Positions 7,007-13,678 of a stretch of 23,136 nt of DNA are shown here, piece after piece. The position numbers and the translations under genes are program-made. The notes below the pieces were generated by a model. It did not search any database. It saw only the letters and a list, made by a program, of their open reading frames with translations, and was not told where the DNA came from. Each line of letters starts with the position of its first letter. Within the stretch, counting starts at the first letter, position 1. The stretch comes from Candidatus Micrarchaeia archaeon (lineage in GTDB: Archaea; Micrarchaeota; Micrarchaeia; Anstonellales; Bilamarchaeaceae): the NCBI GenBank assembly GCA_041650355.1, contig JBAZLI010000005.1:1-23136 (forward strand), given 5' to 3'.

Positions 7007-7416
7007 TGGCCGAGGAAACGCAGCGGATGATGTACGAGGCGAGAGTGTACGGCGAACAGCTCAGGCTGCTCCAGAACGAGATTGAGCGCATCAACATGAC
7101 CGCGATGGAGCTGGAAAGCTCGCTCAGGGCCGTGGAGGCGCTCAGGGAGGAGCAGATTTTCGTGCCTATAGGGGCAGGTGCCATGATGGGCGCGAAGCTG
7201 AGTTCTACAGAGGTGCTCATGCCAGTGGGCGCAGGCTACATGACCGGGATGAAGAAGCACGAGGCGATAGAGGAGATAAAGAAAAGGATGCAGACCACCC
7301 AGGGCGCGATGGAGAAGCTGCGCGCCGAATTCGAGAAGATAAATGCCAAGCTGTACGAAGTGGGCGGGAAGATAGATGCGATGAACGCCAAATCGCGCGG
7401 GCAGGGCGGCTTGTGA
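7006..7416 (+). CDS. pfdA: Prefoldin subunit alpha
   Basis: A protein of 136 residues forming the alpha subunit of the hexameric prefoldin chaperone, which hands unfolded chains to the thermosome. N- and C-terminal helices with heptad-like spacing flank a beta region with the family motif EEQIFVPIGAGAMMGAKL and the paired VLMPVGAGYMTGM. The order helix-hairpin-helix and the length are standard. The gene starts within the LX stop codon and is followed by FtsY after 15 bp, placing folding and membrane targeting genes together. Confidence 0.93.
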   Translation: MAEETQRMMYEARVYGEQLRLLQNEIERINMTAMELESSLRAVEALREEQIFVPIGAGAMMGAKLSSTEVLMPVGAGYMTGMKKHEAIEEIKKRMQTTQGAMEKLRAEFEKINAKLYEVGGKIDAMNAKSRGQGGL

Positions 7417-7431
7417 ATAGAGTGAAACCGC

Positions 7432-8958
7432 ATGTTCGACTTTCTCAAGAAGAAAATTTCCGGGCTGGTGGACCGGATTGCCGGCAAGCCGGAGCAGAAG
7501 AAGGAGGAACCTGCGAAGCCCAGGGAAGAGAAAGCCGGAGCTGGGAGGGAAATCCTAGTTGATGTTGAACAAGTGGCGCGGAAAGAAGGGATGAAAGCAG
7601 GAGTTGAAACTGATTTTGCCATAGGGAAACCTGAAAGGTTGGAGGCTCGCGCGGAAAAAGAAGCAAAAGAGATAGCCGCGCCTGAGCAGGCTGTAAAGGA
7701 GCGGATTGAAGAAAAGATTGGGCGGCCAGGCACTAAGGAGGAAACTGCAGCGAAGGCTGCGGGGAAAGCAATCGCGAAAGAACCAGTTAAATCTGAGAAA
7801 GTGCTGCATGCCCCAGTTCAAATTCTTAAGAGTCACAAGGAAGTTAAACCTGAAATCAAGGAGGAGGAAAAAGCTGGGGCAAAAATCGAGAAGGTGGCTG
7901 AGACAGCCAAGCCGGACACGCAGGTGAAGCGGGAGGTCCCGAAGCACGTTGAAATGCCGGAGCCGGTCAAAAGCGGGGCTAAAGAGAAGCCGGAAAATAC
8001 TGTGGTTGCCGAAGCGCCGGAGAAACCGCATGAGGCTAGGGAAGCCAAGGAGAAGCCAGAGGGGAAGGTGAAGCTCAGCCTGGTGAGCCAGGTGAAATCC
8101 CTGTTCTCGAACGAGGTGGAGCTTGGGGAGAAGGACGTGAAGGACGCGCTTTCGGATTTTGAATTGGAACTGCTCGAGGCGGACGTGGCTTACGAGGTTG
8201 CCGAACAGATAAAGGACGAGCTTGGGAAGGAGCTGGTTGGGAAGAAGGTTAAGAAAACCGAGCTCCAGGGGCAGATTGCGAGCGTGTTCCACAAATCAAT
8301 CAGGGACATAATGGCTGAGAAAAAAGGGGAGACGATAGAGGAAAGGCTTGGGAAGGACGGAAAAAGGCCGATTACAATCATGTTCGCAGGGCCGAACGGA
8401 AGCGGAAAGACCACCACAATAGCGAAGATAGCCCGCATGCTCAAGAACTCCGGGTATGGGGTGGTTATTGCTGCCGCGGACACGTTCAGGGCCGCGGCGA
8501 TAGAGCAGATGGAGATACACGGGCAGAAACTCGGAGTCAGGGTGATAAAGGGGAAATACGGGGCTGACCCGACTTCGGTGGCGTACGACGCGGTAAATCA
8601 CGCGAAGGCGCACGGGCTGGACGTGGTGCTTGTAGATACTGCCGGGAGGCAGGAAACCAACCAGAACCTGCTGAACGAACTGAAGAAGATGGTGCGGGTG
8701 ATAAGCCCGGAGATAAAACTGTATGTGGGGGAGAGCCTGGCCGGGAACGCGGTAATCGAGCAGGTCCAGGCGTTCAACCAGGAGCTCAGGCTGGACGGAA
8801 TCGTGCTCACCAAGCTGGATTGCGACGCGAAAGGAGGCACGGTGATTTCAATATCCAGGGTCACCAGGGTTCCAGTGGTGTACGTGACTACCGGGCAGGG
8901 ATATGGGGATATAGAAGTGTTTGACCCTGATAAGATGGCAAGGGGAATTGCGGGTTAG
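7432..8958 (+). CDS. ftsY: Signal recognition particle receptor FtsY with a long charged N-terminal region
   Basis: 508 residues. The C-terminal NG domain is complete: the helical N domain from about residue 213, G1 GPNGSGKTTT near 320, ADTFRAAA, DTAGR near 402, TKLD near 460, and the closing GQGYGD. It docks SRP-ribosome complexes at the membrane. Before it lie about 210 charged, alanine- and proline-rich residues expected to be disordered. Residues 153-183 of this linker match the end of the L31e tail (18 of 31 aligned positions identical, one gap). The N-terminus MFDFLKKKISGLVDRI is amphipathic and could touch the membrane. A short GTGA precedes the ATG. Identity is certain; the role of the linker is unknown. 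Confidence 0.95.
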   Translation: MFDFLKKKISGLVDRIAGKPEQKKEEPAKPREEKAGAGREILVDVEQVARKEGMKAGVETDFAIGKPERLEARAEKEAKEIAAPEQAVKERIEEKIGRPGTKEETAAKAAGKAIAKEPVKSEKVLHAPVQILKSHKEVKPEIKEEEKAGAKIEKVAETAKPDTQVKREVPKHVEMPEPVKSGAKEKPENTVVAEAPEKPHEAREAKEKPEGKVKLSLVSQVKSLFSNEVELGEKDVKDALSDFELELLEADVAYEVAEQIKDELGKELVGKKVKKTELQGQIASVFHKSIRDIMAEKKGETIEERLGKDGKRPITIMFAGPNGSGKTTTIAKIARMLKNSGYGVVIAAADTFRAAAIEQMEIHGQKLGVRVIKGKYGADPTSVAYDAVNHAKAHGLDVVLVDTAGRQETNQNLLNELKKMVRVISPEIKLYVGESLAGNAVIEQVQAFNQELRLDGIVLTKLDCDAKGGTVISISRVTRVPVVYVTTGQGYGDIEVFDPDKMARGIAG

Positions 8959-8961
8959 ATT

Positions 8962-9345
8962 ATGAGAACGGTCATACTGGACACGAATTTCCTGCTCATA
9001 CCACACCAGTTCAGGATAAACATCATGGAAGAGCTGGAGAGGCTCATCGAAGGACCGCACGAGCTTGCGGTTTCTGATGCGATAGTGCACGAATTGAAGG
9101 GGCTTGCGAGAGGGAGGGGCAAGGAAGGGGTGGCGGCGCGGGTTGCACTCGAAGGGATTGCGAGGAAGAAGATAAAAACCATAAAAAGCGCGGAAACTAA
9201 TGCGGACAGATGGATAGCGGAGTATTGCGCAGAAAATCCCGGAACCATCGTTTGCACGAACGACATAGCGCTCAGGAGGGAGCTGAAAGCCGCCGGGGCC
9301 AGGATTATAGTGATGCGCACGAGGACCAGGATTTTCTGGGCATGA
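8962..9345 (+). CDS. PIN-domain RNase, Fcf1/Utp24-like (VapC9 type)
   Basis: A PIN-fold protein of 127 residues. Acidic metal-binding residues appear in the expected places: VILDTNFLL at the N-terminus, AIVHELKGLAR in the middle, and ETNADRWIAEY then CTNDIALRRELKAAG in the second half. This is the archaeal group related to the rRNA-processing nuclease Fcf1/Utp24, which has no antitoxin partner; none is seen here. The start lies three bases after the FtsY stop. A housekeeping rRNA-maturation role fits the ribosomal operon better than a toxin role, but this is inferred from context. Confidence 0.85.
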   Translation: MRTVILDTNFLLIPHQFRINIMEELERLIEGPHELAVSDAIVHELKGLARGRGKEGVAARVALEGIARKKIKTIKSAETNADRWIAEYCAENPGTIVCTNDIALRRELKAAGARIIVMRTRTRIFWA

Positions 9346-9380
9346 GCTGGGAAATTGGGGAAAGCCTGGGAAATGCATAT

Positions 9381-9390
9381 GTTTATATAC
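9381..9390 (+). promoter_or_regulatory. TATA box upstream of the structured leader
   Basis: GTTTATATAC is a good archaeal TATA element. About 26 bp downstream is position 9411-9413, exactly where the closing helix of the predicted RNA structure begins. Confidence 0.6.
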
Positions 9391-9412
9391 CAGCGATTCG
9401 CAATAGGATACA

Positions 9413-9516
9413 GTTTAGACAAGCGCTCCAAGTGGGTGCGCCAAGAGCAGAGTGGTAGAGTAGAGGCGATCCAAAAGATTGCTGAACCTAATTCTTCTGA
9501 GCTGGGTGTTCTAAAC
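9413..9516 (+). ncRNA. Candidate structured 5' leader or small RNA
   Basis: A closing helix pairs GTTTAGA (9413-9419) with TCTAAAC (9510-9516), seven perfect pairs. Inside it are a hairpin GCGC-T-CC/GG-T-GCGC at 9423-9441 with loop AAGTG, and a hairpin GCGATC/GATTGC at 9466-9482 with loop CAAAA and one G-U pair. A weaker helix, CAGAG (9448-9452) with TTCTG (9495-9499), is possible. The structure begins at the expected transcription start and ends five bases before AGGTGA, the ribosome binding site of the next gene, so it could be a regulatory leader. An independent small RNA is an alternative. It matches no RNA family I recognise. Confidence 0.45.
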
Positions 9517-9530
9517 AATTAGGTGAAAAA

Positions 9531-9680
9531 ATGACGTACGAATCCGGTTCGGATAGGCCAATGTATGATGCAGTTTGCTCTGATTGCGGAGCTGCCTGCA
9601 AAGTGCCGTTCCAGCCCAAGGAAGGCAGACCTGTTTACTGCAGGGACTGCTACAGGAAGCACAAGCCGAGCAAATTCTAA
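9531..9680 (+). CDS. Small CxxC-x17-CxxC zinc-ribbon protein
   Basis: 49 residues: a short N-terminal arm, then C16-x2-C19 and C37-x2-C40 around the core KVPFQPKEGRPVYCRDCY. This CxxC-x17-CxxC domain occurs widely in archaea and candidate-phyla bacteria and is thought to bind one zinc ion; its function is unknown, with nucleic-acid binding a guess. C23 is a fifth cysteine. AGGTGA at 9521-9526 is an ideal ribosome binding site. The gene has its own promoter and a structured leader, and a strong T-rich terminator follows, so it is monocistronic. Confidence 0.85.
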   Translation: MTYESGSDRPMYDAVCSDCGAACKVPFQPKEGRPVYCRDCYRKHKPSKF

Positions 9681-9708
9681 GCAGAATGACGCTCGCAGAT
9701 GCGAATCC

Positions 9709-9731
9709 GTTTTTAATTTTTGTTTTTGTCT
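9709..9731 (+). terminator. T-rich terminator of the zinc-ribbon gene
   Basis: Three T5 runs lie in close succession (TTTTT-AA-TTTTT-G-TTTTT). This is a strong archaeal intrinsic terminator, just before the convergent ksgA stop. Confidence 0.75.
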
Positions 9732-9737
9732 TTCAAT

Positions 9738-10505
9738 TTAACCCGGCTTAACTGGGATTTTTCCGGCAATCTTCTCAGAAATCTGCTTTATTTCGTCCAG
9801 CGTTAGCTCGCGGGGCCGCTTTTTGAGCGCGTCTCCGAGAATTTCGAGCCCTTCCTTTTCGAATCCAGAGGAAAGCAGGGCGTTGCGCACGGTCCGGTTT
9901 TTATGCTGGAAGATGGAGCGTATCGTGCCTTCCAGTGCCTCTGTGCCCTGAACCTGCTTTTTTTCCAGCAGAATGATTGCTGAATCCACTTTCGGGGCAG
10001 GGAAGAAAAGGCTGCGGCGCACCTTCTGCACGTATTTGACGCTGTAGAAAAGCTGGGAGGTGACGCTGAGGCGCCCGTAGCCGGAAGTTCCGGGCTGTGC
10101 GACCATCTTGCGCGCGAATTCCTCCTGGACCATAAGGAGCGCATTTTCGAATTCGAACTCCCTAAGTTTGAATAGGATGGGGCTGGAGATGTAGTATGGG
10201 ATGTTGCCGATTATTTTGTGGATTTTTCCGAGTTTAGCAGGGCTTATTTCGAGAAAGTCCGCGTGTATGATGTGCACAGGGCGGCCCTTGAATTTCCCCT
10301 CGAGAACTTTTACCAGGGAAAAATCCTTCTCGACTGCTATCACCTGCTTCGCGCCTGCGGTGAGGAGCTGCTCTGTGAGCCTGCCGTCGCCAGGGCCTAT
10401 TTCAAGCACGGTTTTGCCCTGCGGTCCGAGAAGGCGTGCCTCTTTCGCAAGCATGTTCGTGTCGCGCAGGAAATGCTGGCCAAGGGATTTCTTGAGGTGA
10501 ATCAT
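9738..10505 (-). CDS. ksgA: rRNA adenine N6,N6-dimethyltransferase KsgA/Dim1
   Basis: A SAM-dependent enzyme of 255 residues that dimethylates two adjacent adenines near the 3' end of 16S rRNA and acts as a late 30S assembly checkpoint. Motifs are KKSLGQHFLRD at the N-terminus, VLEIGPGDGRLTEQL (SAM-binding motif I), AVEKD, the catalytic NIPYYISSPI, and FFPAPKVDSAI. A C-terminal helical domain follows (FQHKNRTVRNAL). Length is typical. The ATG overlaps the stop of the upstream DUF357 gene (ATGA), so the two are coupled. Confidence 0.95.
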   Translation of the reverse strand: MIHLKKSLGQHFLRDTNMLAKEARLLGPQGKTVLEIGPGDGRLTEQLLTAGAKQVIAVEKDFSLVKVLEGKFKGRPVHIIHADFLEISPAKLGKIHKIIGNIPYYISSPILFKLREFEFENALLMVQEEFARKMVAQPGTSGYGRLSVTSQLFYSVKYVQKVRRSLFFPAPKVDSAIILLEKKQVQGTEALEGTIRSIFQHKNRTVRNALLSSGFEKEGLEILGDALKKRPRELTLDEIKQISEKIAGKIPVKPG

Positions 10506-10759
10506 TTTTCAGCCAGCTCGTGGAACGTTTTGCCTTCCTCTTTGAGCAGTATGCCTTCCAGGATTCCGTAGGCGTAGTTCGCGCACCCGAAAGAGGAGAA
10601 ATGGTCGCCTTTCAGGTGGTAATGCTCGGAGTCCCTGAGATAGTTTTGCGCATGCGCGAGCTGGGGCAGGTAGTTTTTGGAATAGGGGCGGGCTTTGAAA
10701 TACTGGATTATTTCCGCGAGCTTCTGCAGGTCCTTTTCCGAACGCACTTTTTCGTCCAT
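10502..10759 (-). CDS. DUF357-family protein
   Basis: A helical protein of 85 residues. The C-terminal half, AQNYLRDSEHYHLKGDHFSS then CANYAYGILEGILL, matches the archaeal DUF357 pattern (a helical hairpin with tyrosines and a GD turn). ATG 10759 is chosen because TTTAAA at 10781-10786 lies 24-25 bp upstream, predicting a leaderless transcript; the longer frame would run into the divergent tRNA gene. It overlaps ksgA by four bases. Its function is unknown; the coupling suggests a link to rRNA modification or 30S assembly. Confidence 0.75.
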   Translation of the reverse strand: MDEKVRSEKDLQKLAEIIQYFKARPYSKNYLPQLAHAQNYLRDSEHYHLKGDHFSSFGCANYAYGILEGILLKEEGKTFHELAEK

Positions 10760-10779
10760 AATGGAATTTCGGGCAATCT

Positions 10780-10790
10780 GTTTAAAAGCA
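10780..10790. promoter_or_regulatory. Shared bidirectional TATA box between the DUF357-ksgA operon and tRNA-Arg
   Basis: TTTAAA at 10781-10786 is self-complementary and is the only good TATA element between two divergent genes. Its centre is about 25 bp from ATG 10759 on the minus strand and about 29 bp from the tRNA 5' end at 10813 on the plus strand. The plus-strand form GTTTAAAAGCAT recurs as GTTTAAAAGCAT on the minus strand before tRNA-Ile. Confidence 0.6.
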
Positions 10791-10812
10791 TGCGAAGTGC
10801 AGAATATTGTGC

Positions 10813-10972
10813 GGGCTCGTGGCGCAATGGATAGCGCGCCCGGCTTCGGATTGCCCTGGACCAATCGCGGTCCAGAGTCTCTCTTTCAAGGAGAGACCGG
10901 GCGGTTGTGGGTTCAGGCCGTTTCACCTAAAATGCTGGAAGGGGCGGTCGCCCAGGAATCCTGCCGAGCCCG
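10813..10972 (+). tRNA. tRNA-Arg(UCG) with two introns (anticodon loop and T-loop)
   Basis: The acceptor strand GGGCTCG (10813-10819) pairs perfectly with CGAGCCC (10965-10971), and G10972 is the discriminator. The D-arm is GCGC/GCGC with an 8-nt loop containing GG. The anticodon stem CCCGG (10839-10843) pairs with CCGGG (10897-10901), around loop CT-TCG-GA, so the anticodon is TCG. A 46-nt intron (about 10850-10895) lies at canonical position 37/38 and contains the hairpin CTGGACC/GGTCCAG. The T-stem GTGGG (10907-10911) continues into TTCA, and a second insertion of 41 nt (about 10916-10956) precedes AAT-CCTGC. Removing it gives TTCAAAT (or TTCGAAT with a one-base shift). The mature tRNA is 73 nt. 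No CCA is encoded. Bulge-helix-bulge motifs were not verified. Confidence 0.88.
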
Positions 10973-10973
10973 A

Positions 10974-10980
10974 TTTTATT
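10974..10980 (+). terminator. T-rich end of the tRNA-Arg transcript
   Basis: TTTTATT follows the discriminator base within two bases. It sits between the tRNA and the convergent GTPase stop. Confidence 0.45.
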
Positions 10981-11727
10981 CTAAAAAACGAACTTTCCTT
11001 TCTGGAAGTCGCGGATGAGCACTTTCGCGGCTTCTGTGACGTTCAGTACACCCTGCTTTTTGAGCAGGCCGCGCTTTTTCGCAATCTGCTCGAGCACGTC
11101 CTCGGCATCAGTGGCTGAAGAAATCCCGTAGTGCCTGAGGAGCGGGTTCGGGGAGAGGGAAAACGATTTTGAGATTAGTTCGGCTGCTGCCTGCTCGGGC
11201 TTGTCCATCTCGGTTACGTCGAGAGCGCTCTTGAGCGCGAGGGACTTGTCGTTCTCGCCTATTTCATAGACTCCGGCGGTGTCGCAGAGCATCAGGTCTT
11301 TGGAAAGGCGTATCCACTGGGGCCCTTTGGTGAGCCCGGCCCTGAAGCCGGTCTTGGCCGAGTATTTCTTCCTGAGCGTGTTTATGAGCGAGGACTTGCC
11401 CACGTTGGGAATCCCGAAAACCACGATTTTGCCTTCCTTGGTCTTGCGGTATGGGTTTTCGAGCGCAATTTTGCGCGCCCGGGATATTATTTCCCCTGCG
11501 CCTTCGCGGGTGCGCGAGCTGAAGTAGATGAATCTGGGAAGCCGGCGCTCCTTCGGAATCAAATCGGATTTTGAAGCGACCACAAGGATTTTTTTGCCGA
11601 ACCTGCGCTCGAGCTTGCCTATGCGGGTTTCCTCTGGAAAGCGCGCATCCACCATCTCTATCGCCACGTCCGCGGTGCGCAGAAGCTCCACGAGCTGCGA
11701 ATAGAATTTCCTTTCCGAGTAGGGCAT
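10981..11727 (-). CDS. Circularly permuted GTPase, YlqF/RbgA-like ribosome-assembly factor
   Basis: 248 residues with GTPase motifs in permuted order: G4 SKSD at 52-55, then G1 GIPNVGKS at 105-112, a G2 threonine near 133 (AGLTKGPQW), and G3 DTAG at 149-152. The N-terminal VDARFPEETR is typical of the YlqF/RbgA/Nog group, which matures the large ribosomal subunit. A helical C-terminal region of about 95 residues follows. The start MPYSERKF at 11727 is chosen because the longer frame merely overlaps the methionine aminopeptidase gene. The gene lies 8 bp after that stop, so both are probably co-transcribed. The exact archaeal target is unknown. Confidence 0.88.
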   Translation of the reverse strand: MPYSERKFYSQLVELLRTADVAIEMVDARFPEETRIGKLERRFGKKILVVASKSDLIPKERRLPRFIYFSSRTREGAGEIISRARKIALENPYRKTKEGKIVVFGIPNVGKSSLINTLRKKYSAKTGFRAGLTKGPQWIRLSKDLMLCDTAGVYEIGENDKSLALKSALDVTEMDKPEQAAAELISKSFSLSPNPLLRHYGISSATDAEDVLEQIAKKRGLLKKQGVLNVTEAAKVLIRDFQKGKFVF

Positions 11728-11735
11728 GCGAAGAC

Positions 11736-12632
11736 CTATTTGGTGAGCACGAGAGGCTTTTCCGAAACAAGAATCGTGTGCTCTGCCTGGCTCACCAGCC
11801 CGTCGCCGGAATCCTTGAGCACTGGGTATGAAACCAGGATGCGCTGCGCTATCATCTCCTTGAGCGCGGTCCCGACCATGAGCCTGGAGAAGCCAGCTGA
11901 ATCGAGCCACCTCTGCGCGAACGGGAGGAGGACGCGCTCGCGCATTATGTACTCCTGGATTTTGCGCGCCTGCGGAAGGCGCAGGGGCTTCGGGTTGATT
12001 AGGGAAAATATCTCCACCTGATCCGTGTCCTGGACGAATCCGCTTCCTGTGCTTGCGAACGGCTCTATGGCGAATATGTCGCCTTCCTCAAGGACATAGG
12101 GGCTGGAGTTGCGGACTGCCGGGATGTCCACGCCTGCATGCAGGATTCCTTTCCGTATCATGTGGCCGCTGAGATTGGAAATCGGGTGGAAGCCGAAGGA
12201 TTTTATGGTGTCTTCTATGGCCGCTGAGACGTCGGATACGTGGGTTCCGGGAACCATGAGCTTTATCGCTTCCGCAAGCGCCTTCTCGCTTGCCCCCACT
12301 AACTTGGTTTGGTTGTTGGAAAGGTCGACAGTGTAGGCGGTGTCGGTGAGCGCATCGTTCAGCGAGGCACCTAAATCAACCTTTACCACGTCATTTTCAG
12401 TGAGCAGCAGGTCGCAGTTGGTCTCTGGGCTGAAATGGGCTGCCTTCTCGTTTACTGATATCGTTGCTGGAAAGGCGCACTTTGCCCCTTCGCCAGCTAT
12501 CATCTGCTCTATGGTTTCGGCTATGTCTAGGAGAGATTCATCCACCATTATCAGGCTTTTGGATTCATCCCTTACTTTGGCGGTTATCCTGCCGGATTGA
12601 ATGAAATCCTCCCTGTCTGTTTCAGAAAGCAT
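11736..12632 (-). CDS. map: Methionine aminopeptidase, type II
   Basis: A metalloenzyme of 298 residues that removes the initiator methionine. The pita-bread fold signatures appear in order: CAFPATISVNEKAAHFSP, the metal ligands of VKVDLGASLNDALTDTAYTV (two aspartates), SGHMIRKGILHAG (histidine), DIFAIEPFAS (glutamate) and SQAEHTILVS (glutamate). An insertion of about 60 residues between the last two ligands, containing the helical stretch IQEYIMRERVLLPFAQRW, marks type II. A TATA element, TTTTAAAA, lies about 30 bp upstream of the ATG inside the short gap after the lipoprotein gene, so map likely has its own promoter and a nearly leaderless mRNA. Confidence 0.95.
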   Translation of the reverse strand: MLSETDREDFIQSGRITAKVRDESKSLIMVDESLLDIAETIEQMIAGEGAKCAFPATISVNEKAAHFSPETNCDLLLTENDVVKVDLGASLNDALTDTAYTVDLSNNQTKLVGASEKALAEAIKLMVPGTHVSDVSAAIEDTIKSFGFHPISNLSGHMIRKGILHAGVDIPAVRNSSPYVLEEGDIFAIEPFASTGSGFVQDTDQVEIFSLINPKPLRLPQARKIQEYIMRERVLLPFAQRWLDSAGFSRLMVGTALKEMIAQRILVSYPVLKDSGDGLVSQAEHTILVSEKPLVLTK

Positions 12633-12678
12633 GCTGACCGAAGGTAATTGCGCGTGAGAATTTTAAAAGCGGTGGGAG

Positions 12679-13173
12679 TCAGCCGCGAATGCACGTGCCT
12701 CCTGCGTCCGGGTACGTTCCGTCGAGCCTGCATTCGAGGCCGGATTCGCACTGGAATGCGGCTATACCTCCGCAGAACTCGCCTTCGCCGGCAAGTGGCC
12801 TTGGAAGCATGGCTTCGGTGAGCATGTTCCACTTCTTGTCCAAGTAAGCGGAAGTTATGTTTCCGCCAGTTATTTGGATTACCGCGGTATGCGGCGTGAG
12901 GACTGTGAGGACCTGCTGGCCAGTCCTGTTTCCATAGCCTCCGCTGCTGGACACGAAAGTGAATGTGAATATCCAGCAATCAGGGCATTTGAGCGTAGTG
13001 GTGTTGACGTGCTTCAGGGTTCCGACCATGCCGTCAAACGCGTATGTCTCGTCGTCCATTACGAAATCCTGCGCCTTCTCAAGTGCCAGCTCTTCGTTTG
13101 AATTGGCTGGCTGGCCTATGCAGCCTGCCAGCAATAGAACAGATAAAAATGCGAATGCGAGCGCCTTTTTCAT
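12679..13173 (-). CDS. Secreted lipoprotein with a cysteine-rich C-terminus
   Basis: 164 residues. A signal peptide MKKALAFAFLSVLLLAGC ends in a lipobox (LAGC), so the mature protein is probably lipid-anchored outside the cell. The middle contains KCPDCW and a beta-rich stretch. The last 30 residues, beginning FCGGIAAFQCESGLECRLDG and ending DAGGTC, resemble a small cysteine-cluster module seen in secreted proteins. CAGGTGATTG is a strong ribosome binding site. Its function is unknown. Confidence 0.75.
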   Translation of the reverse strand: MKKALAFAFLSVLLLAGCIGQPANSNEELALEKAQDFVMDDETYAFDGMVGTLKHVNTTTLKCPDCWIFTFTFVSSSGGYGNRTGQQVLTVLTPHTAVIQITGGNITSAYLDKKWNMLTEAMLPRPLAGEGEFCGGIAAFQCESGLECRLDGTYPDAGGTCIRG

Positions 13174-13206
13174 TCAATCACCTGCACAAAATTTGTCGCG
13201 GACGGC

Positions 13207-13677
13207 TTAAATGGATTGCTTTTTTGCTGGGACCAGGGAATTTTCTGCGCGCTTCCTTCCTTTCCCTATGAAGTCCGGATATAATTTTCCATCCCTCAAT
13301 CTTCCGATCCCGAGCACGTGGGTTCCGGATTTTGCGATTTTCCATCCGCTTCCGGTTGAACCGGCCGCGGAATCTGCCGGGTTCCGGATTTCGACGAAAT
13401 CATTTTCCACGAAGCTTTTCGCCTGGATTTCGTCCAGTTCGAGGGTATTCTTTGTTGCATGCTTGCCGAAGAGCTGGATGAACTCGCTCTTGAGTTCTAT
13501 TCCATTCGTGCTTACTTTTCCTGCAACAAAGCCCATATACCCTGCCGGCTTCATCATCATGAGCGTTTTGGAAAACACGCGTATCACGTTCTCCTGCTCC
13601 TGCAAAACTACTTCTCTTGGGAGCGTTATGCCGAATTCCCTGCGCAGGTATTCGCGGAACGTGGAGACGTGGCTCAT
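13207..13677 (-). CDS. Stand-alone PUA-like RNA-binding protein, partner of the m5C methyltransferase
   Basis: 156 residues. The arrangement resembles the PUA-like domain that ends RsmF/NSUN-type RNA methyltransferases: MGFVAGKVSTNGIELKSEF early, a central FVEIRNPAD, and a C-terminal GTHVLGIGRLRDGKLYPDF. The gene starts just after the stop of the NSUN methyltransferase (GGGAT precedes ATG), and many homologues carry the two parts in one chain, so this is probably its RNA-binding half supplied in trans. The family call is moderate; the functional pairing is inference from adjacency. Confidence 0.6.
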   Translation of the reverse strand: MSHVSTFREYLRREFGITLPREVVLQEQENVIRVFSKTLMMMKPAGYMGFVAGKVSTNGIELKSEFIQLFGKHATKNTLELDEIQAKSFVENDFVEIRNPADSAAGSTGSGWKIAKSGTHVLGIGRLRDGKLYPDFIGKGRKRAENSLVPAKKQSI

Positions 13678-13678
13678 G

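Noticed and set aside
8962..9345. The PIN protein as the toxin of a toxin-antitoxin pair.
   Set aside because: No small antitoxin gene lies next to it, and the sequence fits the Fcf1/Utp24-like housekeeping group in a ribosomal operon.
9413..9516. A further tRNA gene, since a 7-bp closing stem and a string resembling a D-arm (AGAGTGGTAGAG) are present.
   Set aside because: No T-arm sequence precedes the 3' strand, the apparent D-stem halves do not pair, and the 7-nt loop at the anticodon-like hairpin lacks U33.
10813..10915. Reading the Arg locus as a tRNA ending after the first T-arm half (about 10925).
   Set aside because: No acceptor strand is found there; the exact complement CGAGCCC is at 10965-10971, requiring the T-loop insertion.
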